Assembly: GCA_030619215.1 (NCBI GenBank)
Contig: JAUXBV010000167.1
Location: 1-7,205, forward strand
DNA: 7,205 bases
Source of the DNA: Fibrobacterota bacterium
Lineage (GTDB): Bacteria; Fibrobacterota; Chitinivibrionia; Chitinivibrionales; JANQEN01
Direction: 5' to 3'
Numbering within the stretch: the stretch's first letter is position 1; every line of letters begins with the position of its first letter. Position numbers and translations under genes: made by a program. Of this stretch, positions 1-5,466 are shown one piece after another. Under the pieces are notes generated by a model that was not told the origin of the DNA, searched no databases, and was given only the letters and a program-made list of their open reading frames with translations.

Positions 1-1
1 G

Positions 2-724
2 GTAGGTCTACGATTAGCCAGAGAGAACTTGGGATTCTACATCCCAGTTATTATAATCATAGCCCTATTTTTTGCTGCACAACTTATTCTTTCACCGGAG
101 TTACGTCGTTTGTTTGATAAAAACGTCAGTTTACCCGGGCCTCTTAGTGTAGGTTTAAATTTAGCCTTTAACACATTTTTAGGGTCAATTATTGCTATGG
201 GCTTAGCTTCTACATCCTTGACGCTACTGAGGTGCGGAAAGGTGCGTCTACTGGATTTCTTCGTAACACCTCATCAAGTATTTATGCACTTTATCACTAC
301 ATTTCTGGTGTACATGTTCACCTATTTACCATTGAAGATACCAGACTTACTTGTATTAATAGGTCGCCAATACCCTTTGGCTCTTTATGCTGCAAGATGG
401 TTGCCGATGCTGCTTGGGTTCCTCTGTATGTACAACGGGCTTCGGCTCCAGTTCTACACATATCTACTCTGCGATTATAAATTTAATCCTCACGAAATTG
501 TGTATGGGAGCTGGATACTCGGGAAAAACCACATACTTTCCACCCTTGGTCTCAATTTTCGTTTGGTATTTCTGAATTTAGCCGGGTTTCTTTGCCTTGG
601 AGTGGGCCTATTTATAACACTGCCAGCAACATTTATCGCGTTGGCACACAGATATTCACTGCTTAGGCTTCGTCGAGAAGACGAAGATGCATCGAGATCC
701 AAATCACAAATAAATTCTACTTAA
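2..724 (+). CDS. Polytopic integral membrane protein, 5' end outside window
   Basis: The reading frame is open to the left edge: nine codons precede the first possible start (TTG at 29), reading Val-Gly-Leu-Arg-Leu-Ala-Arg-Glu-Asn. No SD is visible before that TTG, and it would begin inside a hydrophobic segment, so I treat this as the 3' 240 codons of a longer gene. Counting from the window edge, hydrophobic segments lie at about residues 11-31, 47-75, 92-113, 126-155 and 187-222. The chain ends in a basic/acidic tail (LRLRREDEDASRSK), probably cytoplasmic. The last segment, with a Leu-Pro-Ala motif followed by a His-Arg-Tyr, resembles the final helix of small DUF975/DUF4013/YciC-type membrane proteins, but this is a visual impression only. 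I do not recognise a specific function. No catalytic motif is visible. Base composition looks less AT-rich than the gap that follows. Confidence 0.75.
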   Translation, partial: VGLRLARENLGFYIPVIIIIALFFAAQLILSPELRRLFDKNVSLPGPLSVGLNLAFNTFLGSIIAMGLASTSLTLLRCGKVRLLDFFVTPHQVFMHFITTFLVYMFTYLPLKIPDLLVLIGRQYPLALYAARWLPMLLGFLCMYNGLRLQFYTYLLCDYKFNPHEIVYGSWILGKNHILSTLGLNFRLVFLNLAGFLCLGVGLFITLPATFIALAHRYSLLRLRREDEDASRSKSQINST

Positions 725-779
725 TAACAATCTGAAGTTTAATAGTAAGAATATTTTACCCATTTCAATTATGTTGCAA

Positions 780-788
780 AAGGAGGAG
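780..788 (+). other. Orphan Shine-Dalgarno sequence with no gene after it
   Basis: AAGGAGGAG lies in the gap after the membrane protein. The only nearby start in a suitable position is TTG at 797, which reads four codons (Leu/Met-Arg-Leu-Lys) and then TAA at 809-811. It may be the leftover start of a deleted gene, a very short leader peptide, or a chance purine run. Confidence 0.3.
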
Positions 789-856
789 ATATTTAATTGC
801 GACTAAAATAAGCTTATAATAACTCATTCCAACTTACCCCTTTGACTTCTTTCATA

Positions 857-889
857 TTGACATTCAACGAGTTATATTTCAATTATAGT
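857..889 (+). promoter_or_regulatory. Possible sigma70-type promoter for the 960 lipoprotein gene
   Basis: A perfect TTGACA at 857-862 is followed by AATTAT at 881-886 (18-base spacing) or TATAGT at 884-889 (21-base spacing). Only the 18-base option is well spaced, and its -10 is poor. The surrounding DNA is very AT-rich, so chance matches are expected. The site sits about 70 bases upstream of the ATG at 960. Confidence 0.3.
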
Positions 890-959
890 ATCATTGTAAG
901 TTCATGATAAAATTATTAGATTGTTTTTAACATAAACTTTTTAAATACGCTATTACAAT

Positions 960-1445
960 ATGATGAAAATGAAATACCTAAAACTTCTTTTAATAATCCT
1001 TCTTATTATCGGATGTGCTTCAAATTTAAATAACTTGTTAAAGGAACCGGAACCATACAGGGTTATTATTACAACCGGACTCGATAGCAGTAATGATCCA
1101 ATCAACGATTTAGAAGAATTATCCATTAATGAAAAAAGAGTATATATATATTCGAAATGGAATATACCAGTTGGAAAAGTTTTGTATAGGTGTATGATAA
1201 AAGATGGAAAAGGGAAAGTTGCGTACGACTGGTATGCAAAGTTTCATCCAAAAAAAAATAATTGGAACTTCTGGACCTATCATTCAATAGATAAAAGAGT
1301 TGACAGCCCTGGTTTGTGGAAATTTGAAATATATTTGGACGGGATAAAATATGTTGAAAAAACTATAACCGTAAATGAAGAAATTGATACTCTTACTAAA
1401 CAGGAGGAACCCAATAATAGCGCGTTAAAAAAAAAAAATAAATAA
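960..1445 (+). CDS. Small lipoprotein with a predicted beta-sandwich domain
   Basis: A 161-residue protein starting ATG-ATG-AAA-ATG; which of the three Met codons is used is uncertain, because no good SD precedes them. Residues 5-18 form a basic-then-hydrophobic signal ending in a lipobox (Leu-Ile-Ile-Gly-Cys), with the lipidated Cys at 19, so it should be a periplasm-facing or surface lipoprotein. After a short linker, residues about 55-142 alternate hydrophobic and aromatic residues (YIYSKW, YRCMIKD, FEIYLDG) and include a Pro-Gly-Leu-Trp-Lys-Phe-Glu turn. That pattern resembles the small beta-sandwich domains of the DUF2914 type, where a 'G-x-W-x-V-x-V' strand precedes the last strand; this is a resemblance only. 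The tail (TKQEEPNNSALKKKNK) is a charged linker rather than folded sequence. The gene ends on a 12-A run, and its frame could continue into the peptidase gene if one A were lost. Function unknown. Confidence 0.7.
   Translation: MMKMKYLKLLLIILLIIGCASNLNNLLKEPEPYRVIITTGLDSSNDPINDLEELSINEKRVYIYSKWNIPVGKVLYRCMIKDGKGKVAYDWYAKFHPKKNNWNFWTYHSIDKRVDSPGLWKFEIYLDGIKYVEKTITVNEEIDTLTKQEEPNNSALKKKNK
1427..1438 (+). repeat. A12 homopolymer at the lipoprotein/peptidase junction
   Basis: Twelve consecutive A residues encode most of the Lys run at the end of the 960 lipoprotein, seven bases before the end of its TAA (1443-1445). Runs of this length are prone to RNA-polymerase slippage, replication slippage and sequencing error. 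With 11 A (or 14), the lipoprotein frame would enter the peptidase frame without a stop. With 13 A it would stop at once. Confidence 0.9.
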
Positions 1446-3375
1446 AGGATATAGAATAGGTTGTAGTAACGAAGAAGACACTAATTTACTCCATATAAAA
1501 CTCGATAGCATTTCTTCCGAAAACCCACCTGATAATGACACGATTCCAATTGAATCATTCCTTAGAAGTCCCGAAATATATGATGTTTCTCTATCCCTTG
1601 ACGGGAAATATGCTGCTGCACGTTATACTGATTCGACTGACAGGCAACTTTTAATAACGTATAATATCGGTAAAAAAGAAAAAAAGGTGTTAAGGCTTTC
1701 TTCCGGCTTGGATGTATATGATTACAAATGGGTAAGTAATACTCGTTTGGTTTATTACGTGATGAAAGACAAGCGTTATTTCGTACACCTGACTTCAATT
1801 AATCGCGATTTAAAAGAGAAAAAGTTAGTCCAAACCACTTTTTGGGCAACCATAGTTGATGGAATACTCTCAGATCCCGATCATGCTTATGTATGGAAGT
1901 ATTATCAGTCAAAATACTCAATACTGGGATTGATGAATATTCATAACGGCAGAATTAGAAAGAAAGAGAGGATAAGGAGCTCAATATTATGGATTAATAC
2001 TGATTTTAACGGGACTCCAAATCTTATTTCTACCTATAAGAAAAAATCGGGTGGTAATCCAAAAATGTCTTTCAGAGAATCCCGAGATGCAAAATGGACG
2101 CCATTACAATTTGATGATGATGATTATATGGTCTATTGCTGCACACCTCAAGATAACACCAAACTGTATATTTCAACCTATAACAAGCGAAACACAAGAT
2201 CCCTCTATATTTATGACACGAATAACTTTACGTTAGGAGAACAACTCTTATCTGATTCAGCTTTTGACTTTCATGGAAACCTCTACTTTTTTGATAATCC
2301 ATACACGCCACCTGATAGAGCTAAATTAAGAGGAGTTATTTATAATAACCAGTACCCTGTATCATACTGGTTTGACGATAAATTACAAACTATTCAAAAG
2401 AAAGTAGATAATGAGCTAACTCATTCTGCCAATTTAATTATTGATGCTGATACAAGTTTAACCCTATTTCTGATAAAAAGTTATAGTGATATTAAACCGG
2501 CTGAATACTACCTGTATAATACTGACTCTGATGATCTGTACTTACTTTTCAAAAGCAGGCCCTGGATTAATCCTTACAATATGGTGCAAACCTTGCCAGT
2601 CAACTTCATAACAAGAGACTCCTTAGTACTGCACGGGTATTTTACCAAACCAAGGTGTGGAACTGCACCATATCCAACTATAGCCTTATTGCATGGCGGG
2701 CCGCATGCACGGGATTACTGGGGATTTGATCCGGAAGTTCAATTATTGGCAAACCGGGGATATGCCGTACTGCAAGTTAATTACAGAGGGTCAACCGGCT
2801 ATGGGTATAGAATTTCACAAGAAAATAAATTTGAATATAAAAAAATGTATTTAGATGTGATTGACGCAGCGAATTGCTTAATACGTGACGTAATTGCAGA
2901 CCCTAAACTGATTACAGTAATGGGGGCCAGCTTCGGAGGATACCTCTCCATCACTTGTGTTGCCAACGAACCGGATCTTTTCCGCTGCGCAGTCAGTAAT
3001 GCTGGTGTTTTTGACTGGAAAAAACATGTCAGGTCAAAAAAATTTAAGTACAGTGACTATGCCTATGACTTTTTTAAAGCAAACCTGGGCGGAGATGATA
3101 ATAAAAACTACCTGAAAGAGATCTCCCCTATTCATAAAGCGAAAAATATAAAAGTACCTGTTTTCCTTGGCGGCGGTTCCGACGATCGGAATGTATCAAT
3201 TTCCCAGTCGTTTAAATTATCTCAAATATTATCCAGAAATGGCGTGGAAGTTGAGACTTTCTTTAAATCCGGAGAGGGACACGGCTTTGCATTTAAAAAG
3301 AATTTGGTTATTTTTTATGAAAGGGTGCTTGACTTCCTGAACAGAAATATGAATTCTGAGAAAAAAAATAACTAG
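1429..3375 (+). CDS. S9-family serine peptidase (prolyl oligopeptidase/acylaminoacyl-peptidase type)
   Basis: The frame is open from 1429 to the TAG at 3373-3375 (648 codons), but the first ATG/GTG/TTG is GTG 1687, which has no convincing SD. Starting there (562 residues) would cut off typical family sequence: codons from about 1534 read 'IPIESFLRSPEIYDVSLSLDGKY', a good match to the usual start of the S9 beta-propeller ('SPDGK'). A Gly-Cys-Ser-Asn at 1459-1470 looks like a lipobox end, but no hydrophobic signal precedes it. The propeller spans roughly 1560-2600. The C-terminal alpha/beta-hydrolase domain carries, numbered from GTG 1687, the oxyanion-region HGGP at 336-339, the nucleophile Ser415 in Gly-Ala-Ser-Phe-Gly-Gly-Tyr, Asp500 in GSDDRNV, and His532 in Gly-Glu-Gly-His-Gly-Phe. 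The triad is intact, so the enzyme is probably active on short peptides, likely in the envelope. It follows the 960 lipoprotein and precedes the 3387 gene by 11 bases, suggesting one transcript. Confidence 0.85.
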   Translation, partial: KKKINKGYRIGCSNEEDTNLLHIKLDSISSENPPDNDTIPIESFLRSPEIYDVSLSLDGKYAAARYTDSTDRQLLITYNIGKKEKKVLRLSSGLDVYDYKWVSNTRLVYYVMKDKRYFVHLTSINRDLKEKKLVQTTFWATIVDGILSDPDHAYVWKYYQSKYSILGLMNIHNGRIRKKERIRSSILWINTDFNGTPNLISTYKKKSGGNPKMSFRESRDAKWTPLQFDDDDYMVYCCTPQDNTKLYISTYNKRNTRSLYIYDTNNFTLGEQLLSDSAFDFHGNLYFFDNPYTPPDRAKLRGVIYNNQYPVSYWFDDKLQTIQKKVDNELTHSANLIIDADTSLTLFLIKSYSDIKPAEYYLYNTDSDDLYLLFKSRPWINPYNMVQTLPVNFITRDSLVLHGYFTKPRCGTAPYPTIALLHGGPHARDYWGFDPEVQLLANRGYAVLQVNYRGSTGYGYRISQENKFEYKKMYLDVIDAANCLIRDVIADPKLITVMGASFGGYLSITCVANEPDLFRCAVSNAGVFDWKKHVRSKKFKYSDYAYDFFKANLGGDDNKNYLKEISPIHKAKNIKVPVFLGGGSDDRNVSISQSFKLSQILSRNGVEVETFFKSGEGHGFAFKKNLVIFYERVLDFLNRNMNSEKKNN

Positions 3376-3386
3376 AGAGGAATAAT

Positions 3387-3662
3387 ATGAAAAAACTCAC
3401 TCTGATTTTAGTTATCCTGATAGCTGCAACATCATATAGCCAGGTTGAAAAAAGTTATTTCAGCATTTACGGGACTTTTACCTTACCAATGAGCGACTTT
3501 AAGGAAGATAATGAGTTTAATGAAGACGGATTTGCTTTAGCCGGACTTGGTGAACCGGAGTTCGATTATGAAGGAAATTATGGCGATCCTCCTGTTGAAT
3601 TCAAAGATGAAAGAAAATTCAAAATGTATGTTTTCCAATTCTTGATCGGGTATGACTTTTAA
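3387..3662 (+). CDS. Small secreted protein, mini or shortened outer-membrane-barrel type
   Basis: A 91-residue protein whose SD (GAGAGG, 3375-3380) overlaps the last base of the peptidase stop, six bases before ATG 3387. Residues 1-18 are a signal peptide (MKKLTLILVILIAATSYS), probably cut by signal peptidase I before Gln19. The mature part starts with an amphipathic strand ('YFSIYGTFTLPMSDF'), has a Gly/Asp/Glu-rich middle, and ends in a second strand finishing on aromatic Phe ('FQFLIGYDF'), the C-terminal signature that outer-membrane beta-barrels present to the BAM complex. At about 73 mature residues it is far too short for an eight-strand barrel. It could be an internally deleted barrel that kept its first and last strands, or a true miniature protein. 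The tight spacing suggests co-expression with the peptidase. Function unknown. Confidence 0.65.
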   Translation: MKKLTLILVILIAATSYSQVEKSYFSIYGTFTLPMSDFKEDNEFNEDGFALAGLGEPEFDYEGNYGDPPVEFKDERKFKMYVFQFLIGYDF

Positions 3663-3684
3663 CTAATCCAGGTTTTTAACTACC

Positions 3685-3713
3685 TTGAAATTAATCGTTT
3701 TTAACGATATACT
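3685..3713 (+). promoter_or_regulatory. Sigma70-type promoter of the CsgG-family gene
   Basis: TTGAAA at 3685-3690 and TATACT at 3708-3713 are separated by exactly 17 bases, each one mismatch from consensus. Transcription would begin near 3720, giving a leader of about 30 bases that contains the SD (AAAGGAG, 3734-3740) ten bases before ATG 3751. This is the best promoter match I find in the window. Confidence 0.6.
3694..3708. promoter_or_regulatory. Perfect 15-base palindrome in the promoter spacer, possible operator
   Basis: ATCGTT-TTT-AACGAT is a perfect six-base inverted repeat with a three-base centre, and it fills the spacer between the -35 and -10 elements of the 3685-3713 promoter, touching the first T of the -10. 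A repressor or MerR-type activator bound here would control the CsgG-family gene. It could also be a weak hairpin in read-through RNA from upstream; no U tract follows, so a terminator is unlikely. Confidence 0.35.
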
Positions 3714-3750
3714 CAGACAATAAAGCAATCCCCAAAGGAGTTATTTTAAG

Positions 3751-4851
3751 ATGAAACGTATAACTATTCTAATTTCTCTATGTGCACTGATTTTTAGCTG
3801 CTCAACCACCTATTCGGTAAAGCTCCTCAAACCTGCGGAGATAAACCTGGCGCCTATTAATAAAATTGCGGTAATGGATTTTCATTTTAAAGGGGGCTGG
3901 GATTATGAGAAGAAGAAGCCCAACACAATAAAGGATGTTGCTGTTGAAATTCTTAAGAAGCATCTTGGTGTTAAAGAAAAAGAAAAGCAGCATTATCCCG
4001 GGCAAGCTGTATCAGGCCGGCTTATCGCTGACCTGGTCCAGAACGGGCATTACACCGTACTGGAGAGAAGCCAACTGAGAAAGATTATGCAGGAGCAAAA
4101 ATTATCCCTGAGCGGAGCTATTGATGAGAATCAGGCGGTTCAGATTGGCAAGCTGGCCGGTGTGGAAGCTCTCATATTAGGTTCAGGCAGCTATACAATA
4201 AAGGACATTGGCAAGTGGGAAGAGCATAAAATAAAGGATGAAAATGACCAGGAGCGAATAGTCAAGAAATATAAAGCCATCCGTAAAGTTGACGTTCAAA
4301 TTAACTACCGTATTGTTAATGTTACAACAGGTGAGATAATAGCTTCAAGGAATTTTGATTGGTCTAATTATAATGAAAGCGGATCTACGGGACGTTATAG
4401 TGATTTTGCGCTGGACAGCATAAAGGCCAATGCAATTCAGAATATTCCCGCGTGGAGACCGATTGTTGACCGCCTGGTTGGCAAAACTACTACTCAAATA
4501 GTAAAGCAAATCGCCCCGCACTATGTGGTACGCAAGAAAAAAATCGAAAACGGTAAATCCCCCGGGATGAAAGCTGCGATAAAGTATGTAAAGCGCAATA
4601 TGTGGGACGATGCGAAGCAGTCATGGGAAATGGTGCTTCAGGACAGATCGGAAAAGGCAGCTAAGGACCATGTTTCCGCACGGTATAACCTCGGCGTATA
4701 CTATGAGATACACGGAGACCTTGACAGGGCAGAACAACTGTATGATAAGTGCTTCAAGAAGTCGGGAAAGGACAAATACCTCAATGCTAAAGCCGCTGTG
4801 CAAAGAAGGAGAATCGAGCTGCAAAAATTGGAAGAGCAGATGAATGAATAG
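3751..4851 (+). CDS. CsgG-family outer-membrane lipoprotein with C-terminal TPR region
   Basis: A 366-residue protein with its own promoter and a good SD. The signal is residues 1-16, with a lipobox Leu-Ile-Phe-Ser-Cys and lipidated Cys17. The CsgG-type core follows: a first strand 'KIAVMDF' (38-44), then 'YTVLERSQLRKIMQEQKLS' (101-119), which matches the family's 'vvER..l..il.Eq' helix, and 'GAIDENQAVQIGKLAGVEAL' (122-141) leading to the 'ILGSGSYTI' strand. Strands around 176-203 (RIVNVTTGEIIASR) complete the fold. Residues about 272-362 are helical, with a Trp/Ala pattern and 'ARYNLGVYYEIHGDLDRAEQLYDKC' typical of tetratricopeptide repeats. CsgG in E. coli is the curli secretion pore; many relatives have no curli role and act in envelope assembly or sensing. 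No CsgA, B, E or F gene is nearby, so curli secretion is not supported. The TPR part suggests protein-protein contacts in the periplasm. Confidence 0.85.
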   Translation: MKRITILISLCALIFSCSTTYSVKLLKPAEINLAPINKIAVMDFHFKGGWDYEKKKPNTIKDVAVEILKKHLGVKEKEKQHYPGQAVSGRLIADLVQNGHYTVLERSQLRKIMQEQKLSLSGAIDENQAVQIGKLAGVEALILGSGSYTIKDIGKWEEHKIKDENDQERIVKKYKAIRKVDVQINYRIVNVTTGEIIASRNFDWSNYNESGSTGRYSDFALDSIKANAIQNIPAWRPIVDRLVGKTTTQIVKQIAPHYVVRKKKIENGKSPGMKAAIKYVKRNMWDDAKQSWEMVLQDRSEKAAKDHVSARYNLGVYYEIHGDLDRAEQLYDKCFKKSGKDKYLNAKAAVQRRRIELQKLEEQMNE

Positions 4852-4857
4852 ATAAGC

Positions 4858-4872
4858 TGGTGCCGAGCACTA
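4858..4872 (+). terminator. Short hairpin just after the CsgG-family gene
   Basis: TGGTGC-CGA-GCACTA can form a six-pair stem (one G-U) with a three-base loop, starting seven bases after the stop codon. No U run follows (next bases are TAAATAG), so it is at best a weak or factor-dependent terminator, or an RNA 3'-end stabiliser. Confidence 0.3.
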
Positions 4873-4898
4873 TAAATAGATGTTTTGAAACAAGTTAA

Positions 4899-5231
4899 AA
4901 TCTAATTAAAACTATAATATTAATATATCAATTTAACCCAAATAAATATCTTTATACAAGGAAATCACTTGGTACCGAAATACAAACATTTGACGTAAAG
5001 AAAATGGACTGTGATATATATGTCAGAGCTGAATTAGAGATGGAAGCTGCATTTAGAGAGGCAAAGTATAAAGTTATTGGGGACTATGTTAATAAAGAGA
5101 AGTACATGGTAAATCCTATGGCTCCCAAAATACACATTAAAATCTTTCACAAAGAAAAAACTGGCAAAATAATATTCAGAAAAAATGCGTGTCATATAAA
5201 TCAAACATTTAGTAACAAATTATTATATTAA
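4899..5231 (+). pseudogene. Unrecognised open frame, possible gene remnant
   Basis: One frame is stop-free for 110 codons in very AT-rich DNA, where stops should be frequent. The first ATG is at 5004 (75 residues to TAA 5229-5231), but no SD precedes it, and the frame upstream (ending 'LGTEIQTFDVKK' just before the ATG) looks like continuing protein. The 5004 product begins MDCDIYVRAELEMEAAFREA, likely helical, then turns Lys-rich and ends in low-quality sequence (NQTFSNKLLY). No signal peptide, membrane segment or known motif is visible. I read it as either a small hypothetical gene starting at 5004 or, slightly more likely, a remnant that has lost its true start. A TATAAT at 4913-4918 has a TTGAAA 22 bases upstream (4885-4890), too far for a normal promoter. 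Confidence 0.35.
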
Positions 5232-5272
5232 AGCATTAATTTTACAAAATACTAATCTTAAGAAATTTAAAT

Positions 5273-5464
5273 ATGGCACGCATAAAAATCCCCTCCCCTG
5301 TTTCAGGTAGACTGCTTTTATCATATAAATGCTCTACAAAATGCAAGCATTGCATGTATCCCTGCTCTCCAAAATGGAGTGTAAGACTGGATCTCATTCG
5401 AAGATTTTTAAACCCGCCTGACACATCTTGCATGGGTAAGGCATATAGGGACAAGGAGGATTAA
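5273..5464 (+). pseudogene. Radical SAM protein N-terminal fragment, probably internally deleted
   Basis: A 63-residue frame from ATG 5273 to TAA 5462-5464. Residues 8-32 (starting 'SPVSGRLLLSYKCSTKCKHC', then MYPCSPKW) are a clear radical SAM start: Cys20, Cys24 and Cys27 form the CxxxCxxC motif that binds the [4Fe-4S] cluster used to cleave S-adenosylmethionine. A complete enzyme needs a TIM-barrel of roughly 200 or more further residues; here only about 31 follow. The tail (LDLIRRFLNPPDTSCMGKAYRDKED) looks unrelated to the first barrel strands and may be the old C-terminus joined by an in-frame deletion. The fragment may be dead as an enzyme but still matter for translation: its last codons (AAG GAG GAT) supply the SD of the decarboxylase, and its TAA overlaps that gene's ATG. 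Its own SD is poor (AAGAAA upstream). Confidence 0.6.
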
Positions 5465-5466
5465 TG
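5453..5466 (+). promoter_or_regulatory. SD and TAATG overlap coupling the decarboxylase to the fragment
   Basis: AAGGAGGA (5453-5460) lies within the last codons of the radical SAM fragment, and TAATG (5462-5466) merges its stop with the decarboxylase ATG. The spacing from GGAGG to ATG is four bases, slightly short but workable. This arrangement is typical of translational coupling and fixes the decarboxylase start at 5464. Confidence 0.7.

Larger units (their letters stand above)
725..959. other. AT-rich intergenic gap
   Basis: Apart from the orphan SD at 780-788 and the possible promoter at 857-889, I see no gene, tRNA or strong hairpin here. A weak A-T hairpin (745-759) lacks G-C pairs and a U run, so the end of the membrane-protein transcript is not marked by a clear intrinsic terminator. 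Confidence 0.5.

Noticed and set aside
490..702. Antisense open frame of 70 codons
   Set aside because: It overlaps the hydrophobic membrane-protein frame and shows no domain or start signal of its own.
1687..1689. GTG as the true start of the S9 peptidase
   Set aside because: It has no convincing SD and would remove the conserved first propeller segment, which is clearly encoded upstream in the same frame.
3694..3708. Palindrome as an intrinsic terminator of the peptidase operon
   Set aside because: The stem is only six pairs, A-T rich, and is followed by ATACTCAG rather than a U run; the operator reading fits its place in the promoter better.
3751..4851. Curli secretion operon
   Set aside because: Only a CsgG-like core is present, carried on a protein with a TPR tail; no curli subunit, chaperone or accessory gene is in the window.
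4885..4918. Promoter TTGAAA / TATAAT before the 4899-5231 frame
   Set aside because: The two boxes are 22 bases apart, well outside normal spacing, in very AT-rich DNA where such matches arise by chance.
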